Shown: positions 1 to 13,489, counted from the first letter of the stretch. The stretch is 64,000 nt of DNA from Hydractinia symbiolongicarpus (GCF_029227915.1 NC_079885.1:10407001-10471000); one strand, 5' to 3'. Numbers and translations: made by a program. Notes: a model not told the origin generated them from the letters alone.

Positions 1-683
1 TGACTGTGATATTTTCAGTGTTTTTTTTGTTCTAGTGTTTTTGAAATTAGAACATTTTATTGTATTATTTTCAAACAAAAAAAAAAAGATTTGGAAAGGT
101 TTTTGTCCTTCTGCACAAGCAGAGGCTGCTAAACAATTGTCATTAAAGTGAGCTACAACTTAAATCAAATTGCATCCATTCCTTTTTGCAAGCGTGCCAC
201 TTACATCCATGTGCAATGTACAGTACTAGAACTATGGCACCTTAGGACCATACATCCATCCAAGTTTGGCGCCAATTCTCAAGTTCTGCAGAGAACTTTA
301 AAAGAAGATCATTCATTTTTGAAAACCATACCCTAGACTATGTGTGTGAAATCATAAAAAAATATTACATTCATAGTGTTCTTTGTGATTACAGTGACAT
401 AAAATGTCCATTTTTAGACCTAAAATTTATGTCCCTGCAGCTATAACCTAAATCACGATAAAACATGCTTGCACACATTTTTATGGCATTTGAATGGCAT
501 GATAAAAGTAAGCACATGCACAGAATTCAAATATTGTACAAGATTGTTTTTGCTGTTGTATACTGTGTAAATTCGAAGTAAGAAAAAATCAGCATAGTTA
601 AGTCGCAGAAAGAATCTTGTCCAGTACTTTTAAATCCCATTATCTTTTGAAAAATAAAAAACAATAAACAAATATTAATTTAC
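1..683. other. no gene recognised
   Basis: AT-rich DNA downstream (minus-strand sense) of the last visible exon of the coiled-coil gene. Presumably intron, because the exon at 684 ends with a canonical donor and no stop. The short open frames here show no conserved motif and no splice-bounded coding segment. Confidence 0.5.
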
Positions 684-3600
684 CTTATTTGATTCTGACA
701 TTTTTTGGAAAAGATTCTTTTCTTTTTGAAGGAGCAGATAATCATCCTTTAATACATACTCCTCTTGAAGTGACTTTTTAAGAGCCTCCACTTCTTGTTG
801 TTGTTTGGAAAGCTCTTGTTGACACTTGAGGTGTTTTTCAGTCAGCGCAACCTTAACTGTTTGCAATTCTCTAACTTGTTCTATAAGTGGTTGAATAGAG
901 TTTGAAAAATTAAAAATTATTTCAGAATCTTCTCCTCCTTTCTCATCCATTAGGTCTTTTATTTCCATTTGCGCCTTGTCAACAAACTTTTGTAGGTTTA
1001 CAATAGTTTTATCTTTTTCTTCCACCTTTGTTTCAAACGTTGTTTTGATGATCTTCATCTCGCTACGGTGAACTTCCTCAGCTTTCTCAAGCTTTTCCTT
1101 ATATGCATTTAACTGTTGTGTTGTAGTCTAAAAAAATTTTAAGTTGCCTTTAAAGGGTCAAGGTGAAAAATGATGTTGGTTTTATATCGTAGTGCTTAGA
1201 AAGTTGTTAAAATTTTTTTGGTTATCATAATATTGTGTCAAATTTTGACAATTTTAATCATCAGTAATTTTGACCTGTTAAGGAATATACATTTAAACTT
1301 TATCAATGTATAAAGGTTAATTGACTAACAAAAAATTATGCCAATATGGCACTTGTTTGCTCCCGCCTAATATCATAAATTTTTACCAATGACCCACTAA
1401 CCTCTCTGTGAGTTGGTTTGTAATATAAATTTATAGGTAAGCTTGTATAGGTCCTATGTTTATACTCGCCTCTACATTAAATGTATATTAGTCGTTAGCC
1501 CGTTCTATTTAAACTGCATTGCCTGCGTCTCGTTACTCGTGCAGCTAAGCTACCATTTTGCGTGACAGACAGAAAGACTTATACAGGTATTTTAATATAG
1601 ATATTGATTAAAGTTTAAATGAATAAATCCATAAAAACAGGTCTAAAATTTCTGCAGATTGAAAATTTCAGAATTTGCTATTCCTTAAAGGCATCATCAT
1701 TCTTTTGAAAACTTTTACATATGGACATCTTGAGAATGAGAGAGCATTTAAAAAATTTAAATGACTTGTTTTTAAATGTATAGCATTTTGAGCTCTTTAA
1801 TATAAATGTGATGTTATTTTTCACACTAAGATTCATGTAAAAGGATTCCTGCGTTATATACAAATGACGGTATCGCAAAAGGTATATTTAATTGTGACAT
1901 CCACATTTAACTGAAATAAAACTTCAAAAAAATTTATATCAGCATCTGTGTGAGAAATCTTTTATAATTTAAGTTCGAAAAGTTGATACATATCCAAAAA
2001 TATTCTTACATTCAGGTTCCTTAGTAAATCCTCCTTATTCTGGTCCTTCCTTGCACTCTGACATTTTAAAACATTTAAATCAATCTGGAACTTTGATTCT
2101 AAAAATATAAAACATTAAAATTACAAACATACTATACTTCTAATGCTTGTATTACCAATTTGTAATGTGAAAATTTCTAGCTTAGGCTTGTTGCTTTACA
2201 TCCTTATTATAATAATATCAATTTTTAATTTCTCATATATTTTACATTAAAGTAAAAATACATAATAAAAAGCACATCGTTGTTATTGTTTAATCAAACT
2301 TTTTCATTAACTTTAACCTCATTTGGTCCAATGTATATTTCGAACATACATTATAAACCGTCTCCCCCCCATAACATTTTATAGGCTTTTGCTAATGAAA
2401 TTAAGTTTGGCACCATTTTGAAACAAAATGACAGCAAAATTTTTTTGCTTTATGTCAGCTTGAAATCTGTCCAAAATAACAATATACTTAAAATTTAATT
2501 ATTTTAGTTCTAGAAGGAATTTCAACATTCTATTCTATTTTTTACCCATAAATCTGATTTATGGGTAAAAAGCAGATAAATCGAGTTGATTTAAAAGAGG
2601 TGTCTATGCATTATAGAATGATACACCTTGATGAAACAAAGTTGTGTTGAAAGTTATATGTTTTTATGATATTCTAACATATTATCTATATAATAATACG
2701 CCAGTTCCGTGTTTCTGTAACAGGCAAAGTGGATATGTTCATTTTCCTTTAATCTTACCGAAATTTTCTTTGAAGTAACCGAAAAATGCATGTCTAATAT
2801 GCTAAATTTTCTGACGGTACGGCGCGACGTCAATAACACCACTTTAACGTCAATATCCTATATTAAATTAATGAAGTCGTTACAGTGCACCTAAAATTTA
2901 GAGGCCAAATAACTTGGAAACGAGGTGGTGACGTCAATGATTTTTCACCGCGTGGGTAACTAGGGACCACCTATGACTAATTTGGGTAATTTTTCCAAAC
3001 CCGGTCCCCAAATCCGTTTCGGAATGGACGGGTTGATGACGTCATCAAAAAACCTTCAACCCTTAATATCTCTGCAACCGTTTGTCAAAAGTACATAATC
3101 CTATACATTTTCTTGGTCAGCGTTTCAAGATTTATACGATGTAGGCAACAGGTATACAAATTTCTAAAATAAATTTTTTAAGGTTTTGACGGGCCATTGC
3201 TGACGTCAGCAAATTTTTTAAACCTTTATATCTTCTTAACCGTTCGTCAATAGCACATGATCATATACATTTTCTTGATCAGCAGTTTAAGCTCTACACG
3301 ATGGAGGCAACGTGAAAACAAGGTTCTTTTTTTTGTGGATCGGTTGCTGACTTCATTAAAATTCGAATGACGCTTCTTTTTCATATTTATCCTGCTTCAG
3401 TGGATTATTCCACGGGCTTTATCGTCTCTATTATTATTTATCTTATCCTATATTAATATAATGAAGCTATTACAGTGCACCTAAAACTTTGAGGCCAAAT
3501 AACTTGGAAACGAGGTGGTGACGTCAATGATTTTTCACCGCGTGGGTAACTAGGGACCACCTAGGACAATTTTGGGTAATTTTCCCAAACCCGGGTCTGA

Positions 3601-4824
3601 ATGGACGAGTTGATAACGTCATCAAAAAACCTTCAAACTCTAATATCTCTGCAACTGTTTATCAAAAGTACATGATCCTATACATTTTCTTAATCAGCGT
3701 TTCAAGATCTATGCGATAAAGGCAACAGGTATACAAATTTCTAAAAAAATATTTTTAGGTTTTGACGGGCCGTTGCTGACGTCAGAAAATGTTTTAAACC
3801 CTTATACCTCATTAACCGCTCATCAAAAGCACATGATCATATACATTTTGTTGATCAGCGCTTTAAGCCCTACGCAATAGAGGCAACGTGAAAATAAGCT
3901 TCTGAAATTTTTTTGTGGATGGGTTGTTGACGTCATCAAAATTCAAATAACGCCTCTTTTTCATTTTTATCCTGGCTCAGTGGATTTTTCCACGGGCTTT
4001 ATGGACTAGTATATTATATTATTTTTTATATTTTTCCATATAAGGATATCATATAGGATATAAAACTACTTTTAAATAATCGCCAATAGCTAAAGCTCTA
4101 AGAGGTATGGAACCTAATAATTTGATAAACAGGTGTCTAATAAATATAAAAACTCAGTAAGTATCAAAACAATAGAACGGAGCAAAAAAATTATCCTTGC
4201 CGAAGTAGGGTTAAACTAATCAGCTTTAGTTTCTAGAAATTTTAATAAGCATTTTTTGTAAAAAAAAAGTGTAAATCATCACATAGTCAAAGGCACCTAA
4301 AGAGGAAATTCTTGCCCACTTAAGTTCACCGAAAAATAAAGAGATAATACTTTAGAAAACGGATTTAAAAAACAAAAATTAGTGTTTAGCAAATTTAAGT
4401 AAAATATAGAGATGCTTACTTATTTAGAAAATTTTACAATTTAGGCCACAAGAATATAGTATATATTCATAATTACAAGAAGGGTTACTTTTTGGACATA
4501 AAAACATATAAATCAACAAGCTCAACTGAAAAGCAGAAAAGAAGAACTAAAATGCAGACAGAAGATATGGTCATATGTTTCCCATTTTTCTTGACAACTC
4601 TTTCAAAAAAAATTACATACCAAGAATTCCTAATCCTTTATTCTGTTGATCTTCTGTGTTAGGTGTTTTGGGGCTGTTAGATATCTAAAACATGACAAGC
4701 AATAATAAGCTCATGGATCAAATGCTACTACTGTAAAGTAGATAGCTTTAATACAAACCTGGCGTATTTTTGTAGGGCTCGCAGAAGACTCGTTGTCTGT
4801 TTCTAGTGGACGTTTGGAAGTCAT
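684..4824 (-). CDS. 5' part of a coiled-coil protein gene (incomplete)
   Basis: Four splice-bounded coding exons in consistent phase on the minus strand: 4824-4759 (start ATG at 4824-4822, product begins MTSKRPLETDNESSASPTK), 4684-4621, 2098-2010 and 1127-684. All have AG acceptors and GT donors. The first exon ends in phase 0, the second in phase 1, the third and fourth in phase 0. About 220 residues are visible. A short basic/Ser-rich N-terminus is followed by a long run rich in Glu, Lys, Gln and Leu with heptad-like spacing, typical of a coiled coil. There is no stop codon, so the gene continues to the left of the window. I do not recognise the family. The charged N-terminus with an SPTKIR stretch could suit a nuclear or centrosomal protein, but that is a guess. 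A Helitron lies in the intron between exons 2 and 3. Confidence 0.7.
1486..1603 (-). mobile_element. probable decayed mini-Helitron remnant
   Basis: The right part resembles, in reverse complement, the 5' region of the Helitron copies at 16.1-16.4 and 37.6 kb: a CTCGTTACTCG-like stretch, an ATTTTGCG core, a GACAGACAGA stretch, then TATTTTAATATAGA. The left part has a TTAGTCGTTAGCCC stretch that resembles the reverse complement of a Helitron 3' tail (GGGCTTTATAGACTAGT). The 3' hairpin is no longer recognisable. It lies in an intron of the coiled-coil gene. Confidence 0.35.
2685..4009 (+). mobile_element. non-autonomous Helitron, about 1.3 kb
   Basis: The 5' end reads TCTATATAATAATACGCC at 2685, preceded by A. 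The 3' end has a hairpin GTGGA-TTTT-TCCAC (3980-3993), twelve bases, then CTAG (4006-4009) followed by T. This is the Helitron signature (5' TC, 3' hairpin then CTRR, insertion between A and T, no terminal inverted repeats or duplication). No rolling-circle Rep/helicase reading frame is inside, so it would have needed another element to move. The same 3' tail occurs at 23.62-23.65 kb and the same 5' head at 37.6 kb. Inside is a two-copy tandem repeat. It sits in an intron of the coiled-coil gene. Confidence 0.75.
2846..4009 (+). repeat. two tandem units of about 590 bp inside the Helitron
   Basis: Unit 1 (about 2846-3441) and unit 2 (about 3442-4009) start with the same stretch (CCTATATTAA, TACAGTGCACCTAAAA, GAGGCCAAATAACTTGGAAA). 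Both run through the same blocks to a GTGGAT..TCCACGGGCTTTAT hairpin. Only unit 2 keeps the terminal CTAG. Each unit holds three exact TGACGTCA octamers (2929, 3037, 3201; 3519, 3777, 3928) or close variants. The pattern fits read-through of a weak 3' terminator or duplication of the element's 3' half. Confidence 0.7.
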
Positions 4825-7800
4825 TTTTGAAAATCGATATATATTTATATTTACTAAACATAATAAACATAACCTTTATGCATTACCTAGACAATATCTA
4901 GTGGTTACCAAATCTAGTGGTAAACATTTCCTTGGTAAAATTATTAAACAATTTTTTGAAAAATTAAACTTAATTTTAAGTAACTATAGCACAGGTCAAA
5001 AGCTTGCTCGCAAAACTTCCAATGTCTCATTTAAAATTAAACAAAAAATCTGGCGGTTTTAACCATTTCAACCAGTTATTTGTTAAATCATGAGACTTTT
5101 CTTAACAAAATAAGTCAAGGTGTTTTTGGGTAAATTTATTGCTAGAGGGTAAGCTTCATTATTAAAAGTGAAACAAACAAAAGGAACGATAATTAAAAAC
5201 AAATAACATAAATTAGAGAGCTAAGTTGTCCAAAGTATTTAAAAAATTAATTCAACAAGGTCAAGGAAAGTTGATTATCTGTTTTGATTTTGCTCAAAAC
5301 AATGCATTTCTGCTATTTTCAATCATTTTCCATTCCATCAGGCACATTTGCATTTCTAGAAAAATAAAATACCCAAGGGATTATGTGATAATGCTATCAG
5401 GCAAAACAACTTCCCTTAGCCTCAAAATGTTAAAGATTTTACAGGAATCACATACATGTGCAAAAAATACAAAAAATCGAGAGGCAATAAAATGTCAGGA
5501 TATGGTTTTCATGTGCTGCACAGTTTAAACGAAAGCAACTGTACGCTTCCTTTGTTTCTGTATGCGACTTGCATAAAAAATTACTTTAATAATAGACCAT
5601 TGTTAGAGAAAATGATTACATTGATTCAGTCTTGGTCATGATAGCCGTGCGATCGCACCCGCATGCCTCAGCACACGTCATGTGAAATTCGGGCGTGCTA
5701 TTTATCAAACACCTTCTCCTACATCGTACACACGCCAAGCAGAATTGAGCTATTTTAGAGTAATCCCTTACCCAAACTTTACCGAATACATAATTGTTCT
5801 TCCGTGTTAAAATGTATCTCTACATTAAAATTGCTAACGTGAGATACATTTCAAATGTTTCAAAAATTCCGTCATTAACCTTGTATTGATCTCCTTAAGA
5901 CAATGACAAATGGAAATGAAGTACAAGTCCTATTGACCTACCTTCCCATGGTGTACTTCTTAAGTTAATAGTTCTGTCCCAGCTAGCCCTCTATGTTTTA
6001 AGATAAGCTGATCAGGAAGTAAGTTGTACACGTGCTAGTTACGAACTGAAGGTCAGGGCATCATTAAGTTGAATATCGCAGAAGTCGCCGGTGACATGCT
6101 TTGAAAATGCTTGTCACAGGCACAGTTCAATGCAAAGCAAAACAGTATAGGAGACTCAATTTCTACAGCCTTTGCAGAACATCTATTCTCACAAAACTGA
6201 GGGCAGAGTTGACTTATTGCCTGCTGTATCGTGTGGGAGACAGAACTTCTGGACTCCTTTTTAATACGATATACAATTTTTTCAATTATTATTACTAAAC
6301 ATAATTGATTTCTTTTTTCCCTTTTAAAAAGATTTTTTAAACTTTATTGAACATGTTCTTTTTGGTATTATTACATCACCAGAACATTCGTCCGAAAGCT
6401 GTATTAAGGTACAGGACACCTAAACTTGCATGGGTGTGCACTCTTCTCTCTGTATTCTCTGTGACGATGAAGGTCGGACTGACTTGTGGCATGGTTCCAA
6501 ATGAGTCTCAGTCTATACCTTACGTTCTTCATAATAACACCATTCATTTAAATTTCACAACAAAATTACGTTGGCAATTTTTTTGCCAACTAATGTTTCA
6601 AAAACTAAAAATCATAAGCTAGGCGTGCAATACTGATTGCACGCCTGTATTAGTACACAAGGGTGCAAATATTCATGACCAAAACTGTTGATTGCATAAA
6701 AATAAAAAAAATACAGAGAAACTTTTTGTTCAAATAACAAATACCAGCGTGTGCAAGATTGAAAATACTTTATCTATACTAAGTCTACAACAGCAAATAA
6801 AAATACATAAATAAATAAACAGCATAATTTCCATCTTAAAGAGGACCTTTAACCCCCTAAAAACTTTTCTTAAATCAAAAATATATCTGGTGTGGATAAA
6901 GAATCTGATAATTATTAATTTTTTTCTTCTTTTCTCTTCTCTGCAGTTGTTTACGTAATGCAGCCCAAAAAAGTGCTGAACAAGTGTGAAAGAAAAAAAA
7001 ATAAAGTTTTCGGCTTTTAAATAAAAAATTTGTGATTTTGTAATATTGCTTTGTGAAATATATTAGATTTTAATGCAAATGTTCTCAAAAAGATTAGAGG
7101 AAAGAATATATAATACAATAAGTGAGAACCACATTGTAATCACAACAATCACGCTCACATGTGGTTCATAAGGGAAGCAAGAGATGAGACAACCTTTGCA
7201 CAATAATACAACATTTTATTATTTCTACCATCGTATCTCAAGAGAAACTTTGAAAGCTTTTTCGCTTATTTTTTTACTTTGCACATCATTTTATATTTCA
7301 CAACATTCTACACAGATGGTCTTAACTCTACACACTAAAAGTGTTATACATTATATAACTGTAACTTGTGTAAATAATCATCTTGTCAATCCGATTAAGA
7401 TACATGTTTGCTGCATGACAAACATTTTTGTTGTCCTAGAAATGATCTTATGCTGCACTAAAACGCCTCTGTCAAAACAAGCCCATAATAGGTAAACAAA
7501 CTGTCGAAAAAGGTTAATAAAAGGTCAGAATGATAGGGTAGATAGTTAAAATGGCACTGTTCTTTAATTATAAACTTTCAAAAGGGTACAACTTGTAGAA
7601 GGTAAATGTACAAAAGCATAGATATACAAATAAATGTGCCAAAGCAAACCCCCAAATTAAAATTCATCAATAGACACAAAATAATTTTTTAAAGCAAACC
7701 TCAAAAAACCTCGGATAATTAATTATGTTTCAGGTAATCAGGTAAGTGAGACCATTCTCACTCAAAATATTACATAAAGAAGAAAGGATTTTACAATAAT

Positions 7801-8100
7801 TATAGCTAACCATGTATGCAAAGTATTCTGACCATAAAAAATTAGTTTGCAACCCAGTGTAATTTTTCTCACCTTAGACGGACATTACAAATTATTTGGT
7901 GTTAGAGTCACCTGACTGACTCTATTTTTTATCCAAATTTTTGATATACTGAGTCGGAAAAGCTCTCCACACAGCCATTACCCACCATTATTAATGTGCT
8001 TCGCTTTAAAATGCGAAAAGGGCCTGGAGAACTAGTTGAAAACGGCACACAGAAACTCAATTTAAATGAGGTGACATGCCTGAATAGTTGGATACAATTT
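4825..8100. other. upstream flank of the coiled-coil gene; no gene recognised
   Basis: Contains the presumed promoter and 5' UTR of the minus-strand coiled-coil gene just above 4824. Scattered frames up to about 100 codons lack conserved motifs, splice-consistent structure or non-AT-driven composition. I see nothing else I can support. Confidence 0.4.
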
Positions 8101-8104
8101 CTTG

Positions 8105-8300
8105 AAATTTTTGAGTCGTTAGTTTGATGGCCCCTATGGCTCACATTTCTTTCAATTTAAAAACACATCTCTTCTATAATCCAAACAGTTCTCTTCTGTA
8201 TTCTCACACTTCTCTACTGCATTTTAACATTTCTCTTCTGCACTTAACACTGTTCTGCATGTGGCCCCCAACTTTCTCTTCACAAGTAATTTTAAATATC
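8105..8300. mobile_element. fragment of a small inverted-repeat element
   Basis: Contains the motif GATGGCCCCTATGGCTC followed by several CTTCTCTTCT-like stretches (TCTCTTCTATAATCC, TTCTCTTCTGTATT, TTTCTCTTCTGCAC). The same motif and the reverse complement of the stretches occur inside the small inverted-repeat element at 11.89-12.16 kb (GAAGAGAAGTGT, GAGCCATAGGGGCCATC). It abuts the 3' end of the LINE, so it may be the site into which the LINE inserted. Confidence 0.35.
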
Positions 8301-8309
8301 TCGTCTCGG

Positions 8310-10390
8310 CACGTCCGTTTTCCATGCTAGCATTGGTTGGACGGGGTATATTAATGACCCTCTTCCAATCTGATCTAGACTGTGCTAGATATAAACTCAA
8401 CTTCCTCTGTATCAAGTCTGTCCTTATAACCTCCTGCCAAATCTTTCTTGGTCTGCCTTTGGGCTTTGCCCCAGGAACTATCAAGTCTCTACACTTTCTT
8501 ACCCAATTATCCCCCTCCATTCTTTCCAAGTGCCCCAGCCAATTCAATCTTCTTATCTGCATAACATCTTTAATTCTACGGATACTTAGTCAGCTTCTTA
8601 GCTCATCTGAACTCTTTGTTTCTCAGACTGGCGTTACACATCCACCTAACCATTCTCATATCATTCCTTTCTAAACGGTCAAATCTTCCTGCTTCACTAC
8701 CCATGTCTCACTACCGTACAACATAACACTTCTTACACAGGCCTCATAGAACCTACCTTTTAACTCAATTGACAAGACTCAGCTAGTCAACAAAGGAAGT
8801 AACTCTCTGAACTTTTTCCAAGCAGAACCTATCCTGCAAGTAACAACTCTTCCAACACCCCCTTCACTGCCCAACATATCACCTAAGTAACAGAAGTTCT
8901 TAACTATCTCTAACGAGCCACTGTTGTACATCATTAAAGCTGGAAATACTTCATTCTCTATAATCTCACCTTTGCAACGCTTGCATACAAACTGAATGTC
9001 AGCTCTTAACCTTCCACCAATACTACTGCACTTCTTATGTACCCAATGCTTGCAAGTCTGACAAAAAATTGAGTTACTACCAACCCCTTCCTGCAAACTC
9101 CACAAGGCCACTTTCCAACTACAAGGTCACACTTGGCTGCATGACTTTAGACTTTGCTGTGTTCACCCTTAACACTTTCTCTTCTAGTCCTTTTTTTCCA
9201 CTTCTCAAACTTTTCAACTAATTCTTCCATCCACTCTGCTATGAAAACCAAATCATCTGCATACAATAACTCCAATGGACAACTTGTTCTGAACTTCATC
9301 GACAGCGCTTTTAAGACTAGAACAAACAACAAAGGACTAAGTACAGAACCTTGATGTACACCAACATTTAAACTGAATTCATCTCTAAGTGCATCGTTAA
9401 TCCTGACATGACTTCTAGCATTGCTGTACATAGACTGTACAATCGTAACCAGCCAATCATCCACACCTAATTTTCTTATAGCCCACTAAATAACTTTACG
9501 TGGCACTCTATCAAAAGCTTTCTCTAAATCTACAAAGTCAAAATAGAGATTTTTTCTCTTTCCTAAATACTTTTCCCGGAGCTGTCTAAGTAAGAATATT
9601 GCATCTCCAGTGCCACGCCCTGGAACAAAACCAAATTGCATCTTATCTATATCAATTCTTTCTCTAAGTAACTTATCAATCACTCTTTCAATAACTTTCA
9701 TTACTTGATCAACCAACTTCAAACCTCTATAGTTACCTCTTTCTAATGCATCACCCTTGCCCTTGAAACAATTCACTATTACACTCGACTACCACTCACT
9801 CGGAATAGCACCATCCTTTATAATCCAATTAGCAAGACTTGTAATTAGCTCAACTCCAATATATCCAGATGCTTTTACCATCTCTGCAACAATACCTGAT
9901 ACTCATGCAGCCTTGCCAATCGTCAATTTCCTAATAGCCTCAACTACCCATTCTATCTTGATCTACATTAGCTAGCCCTTCTACAACATCATCATCAAAG
10001 TAAATATTTTTACTACCACCTTACTTCCACTCTTTTCAAAGTTTTCTCTTTTCCTTTATACACTGGTCAACCTCATTATTCCACCACCAGGTCTGTCTAT
10101 GTCTAGCTGGTCCTTTCGTTCATCAACTATCATCGGAAGCTTTTGGGAGACAATTCTTCAAAGTAGTCCAAGTACTTTCAACATTGTTACCATCACACTG
10201 AGCATTGTGGACTAACTGCTGAACTTTTGCACTAAATTGCCTTGCTACAATCTCTTCCTTCAGCTTCCAGACTTTACAATGGGGCCTGCAGTTTCCCTTG
10301 GCTTCTTTAACACTCTTCAAAATAATATCACAAACCAGCAACCTATGCTGGGAAACACACTCTTCCCCCCATATAACTTTCACGTTTTTT
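8310..10390 (-). mobile_element. 5'-truncated LINE with dead reverse transcriptase
   Basis: Minus-strand fragments in order: 10383-10123 (linker before the RT), 9776-9486 (RT fingers/palm with NYRGL, FGFVPGRGTGDAI and the DLEKAFDRVPR block), 9464-9147 (palm with GVHQGSVLSPLLF and catalytic YADD), 9111-8779 (a C2HC-type stretch, CQTCKHWVHKKC, then the FCYLGDMLGSEGG segment), and 8562-8310 (C-terminal RRLNWLGHLERM region ending in NIPRPTNASMENGR). Frameshifts and stops separate the pieces, so it is a pseudogene. No apurinic endonuclease domain is present, so the copy is 5'-truncated as expected of target-primed reverse transcription. The clade cannot be fixed by eye. A second tail copy lies at 20.5-21.1 kb. 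Confidence 0.85.
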
Positions 10391-11884
10391 TACCACTTTC
10401 TTGTCTGACATTCTAACCATCACGAATCAATTCAGATCAGTAGCAAAGTAATTAATTTTATTTATCAAGGGACACAATAAATGGCAAAACAGATGGCTAC
10501 CGAGAGTTCTCAAAATCATGGTAGTGTCAACCAAGCAAAGCACATTTCCTTTCTTACGACAATGACAAATGGGTGACCAGTTTTAAAACTGGACTGCCCA
10601 ATCTATATGGACATACATGTCCAATCTTAGAACAATTGTGGAAGACAAAAAGGACAATAAACAACTCAGTTTAATATTTTTCACCTCAGCTATTCCAATT
10701 TTTAGTGGGTTCTTGGTAGACATGTAGGCTTGTAGCTACACAAAGTTAGCCTCTCATTATGTCTCATTCCCTCTCATTATGTTCTGGAATAGCATCTGTC
10801 ACTTTGGATATTGATTGCATGTTTCATGTAGTTACTTTATAACTACATAGCTAAACATCTTTCAAAATAAGTAACAGAAGGCTGAAAAAAATACACACAA
10901 AAAAATTAGCAAATACCCTGTGTACAACATTCTCCATATTCACATTAAATTTATCAAATCAAGACCGCCAAAACACTGCAACGGATTTAAATTTTCGTGA
11001 TCAGTTGTTTCAAATAATAGCCCTACGTTTGTTGACATTCATGAAAATCGATCAAAGGGGATGTATGATGCTCGTAAACCTCGTCCTTAGTCTTATTTAC
11101 TTGTTAACAACAGCGCATGAAGTTTTCTGCCACACGCCTTGTAGCAAGCAAAATTCTGACTACTGCTACTTTTTGCTTGTTATCTATTTACTTATGAATA
11201 CTAAATTTATGTGTTTGCTTGCTCAGTTAGACCTTTCCTCCAAGGTTAGACTGGTGTTGCAATTAAAATCAAACTTCCGTCTCAATCACGTTTGCAGAAC
11301 AAGACATAGTCTATAGAAGAAAAACTTATAGACTATGAACAAGAAAAGTCTTGAAAACATTTGCTGTTTTAATAATTCCTGTTGTTTTGTTATTTTTTCT
11401 TTTCTTCTCTTCTTTTTTTTATTGACATCTCACTGGTTGTTTCTTACAAGTTACTTGGTTTCATTCTAGTAAAGGATTTGTGTCTCAAGCAACTGTAAGA
11501 AGTTGGTTATAATAAGAAAGTGGATTACTAGTTTGGCTGCATACAAATAAATAATGAGATTTACCAAGAAGGAAGTATCTTTCTATTCGGCCCGTCCGGA
11601 CATAGTGGCTCACGGAAAGCAGACTAGAAACATTAGTGCTACAATGACGACATTTACATAAGCTGACTGACAAAATAAATGGCTGCAAAGATTCATTAAA
11701 ATCATGATAGTGTCCACCAAGCAAACTACATGCTCTTTTATAAAAATAAAGAAATGCCCTAATAAAAATACAACAATGTATTTTTATGTGAAGTATATAT
11801 ATATAGTCCACCAATTGTAATAATGTACACAATTTTTTTAGATTTAATAAAGGAGCGAAACCCTACTTTAATTCATCCCCTCCT
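10391..11884. other. no gene recognised
   Basis: AT-rich intergenic DNA. Frames at 11005-11316 (plus) and 11485-11832 (minus) lack family motifs and splice context. A short GT/TA-rich tract lies near 11.8 kb. Confidence 0.4.
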
Positions 11885-12160
11885 ACTACTCCTTTTTTCG
11901 GGACGGTTCGTACGTTAGAGATTTAATAATTACTAAGAACACTTGATCTTTTTATTGCCAGGAACGGTATGTCATTAAAACGTGCAGCTTAAATAATATT
12001 ACGGACTAAAATTGACCCTGGGAATTTTTTGAGTTCATGGAAGAGAAGTGTCTCACACTTTAGAAGAGAAGTGTTTCGAAAGAAGAGAAGATTTTGGAGA
12101 AGAAAAGGAGTGGAAAGAGCCATAGGGGCCATCGCATGAACCGTCCCGGAAAAAAGTACT
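11885..12160. mobile_element. MITE-like inverted-repeat element
   Basis: The left end reads CTCCTTTTTTCGGGACGGTTCGTACG-like sequence at about 11888-11913. The right end, in reverse complement, gives a near-identical terminus (CTTTTTTCCGGGACGGTTCATG, about 12134-12158). The interior holds repeated GAAGAGAAG stretches and GAGCCATAGGGGCCATC, also seen at 8.1-8.3 kb. No coding capacity. The superfamily is unclear because the target duplication is not obvious. Confidence 0.5.
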
Positions 12161-13271
12161 AAGAACGAAGTTAATTCTACCCTGGATATTTTAGAGCTGA
12201 AAATGGTAAAAAGTAAACACAGTGTTTAATGAAAAACTTTAAAATCACAACCTTACTTTCTTACGACGCATATAAATATCTCTTATTTAACCACCAGAAA
12301 CCTAATGTGTCACCACTTGACAAGTGAAATGTATACGGCGATGTATTCCTCATGCTTCTACGTTTGATTCTCCTATTGACCTGTGATATCTCTTTATACG
12401 AGTGTCCCGCCAATGCGCTTTTCCAAATGCACAATTTTTTTTCAATAGGTGGCTACAGACAAACCTTATTTTCGCGTTCATGCACCTAAAAAGCATTACT
12501 TCTATCCCCAAGGTCAAAACCTTTAAGAACATTTTTTTTACTGTACCAAATTAGCATATTCTAAAATTTCAAAATCACTAAATGTTTAATAAACAGTGAA
12601 GAATAATGTATTAATAATGAAAATATAGAAATACATACATTTCAATAATTACTAATGGATAAAACTGATAAAATTTAATATTTCGTATTTCGAGATCAAA
12701 AAGTCCATGAGTGTTTTTGAGCATATCTCACTCCTCTCATCAAATTTAATGTTTTCAACATTTTCAACACATTGTCTAAGGTATATTATGTGATATTTAA
12801 GTTTAAGGAGTAATTTTTAATGAAGCTGGAGTGAGTTATGATAAAAGTAGGCCATGAAGAAAAATAACAAACTCTGACGTTTCAAGAGTGGCTTGTTCTT
12901 GTAAACAAATCCAAATTTCACACACACTTATAGAACCTTGATGCATTTGAACGATATTTATCGGAGTAATTTAAAAGGAGATAGTCATTTTTTCAAATCC
13001 AGACATAATAGTTCATTTTGTAGCTGTTCAACGCAAAGGGAACTAAAGCCACACATAAAAAAGAAGTTCAAAGTTATAATAAAACATTTAAGATCGGAGT
13101 ATTTTAAGATCAAAATAATCGTTTCCTTAAACTAAATTGCAACAAAAAGAACCTTGCACGACTTTCGTAGCTCAAATAAGAGCTTTAAATGCACTAGGAC
13201 CCCCTTAGCAGGTGTCTCGTTGATAGCAGTACCAATAGAAACTGAAGAGGTTATCCTGGGTAAATAATTTC
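12161..13271. other. no gene recognised
   Basis: AT-rich DNA without a supportable gene. The open frames at 12350-12532 and 12938-13135 have no recognisable motifs. Confidence 0.4.
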
Positions 13272-13391
<120 letters not shown>

Positions 13392-13489
13392 CTAGATCTT
13401 TCTTTCTTTAGGTTCTTTAGGCCACGGATAAAGAACTCGCCAGGTGGAATGATATGACCAAAGTCATCATGTTCTTCTTTTTCGGCCAT

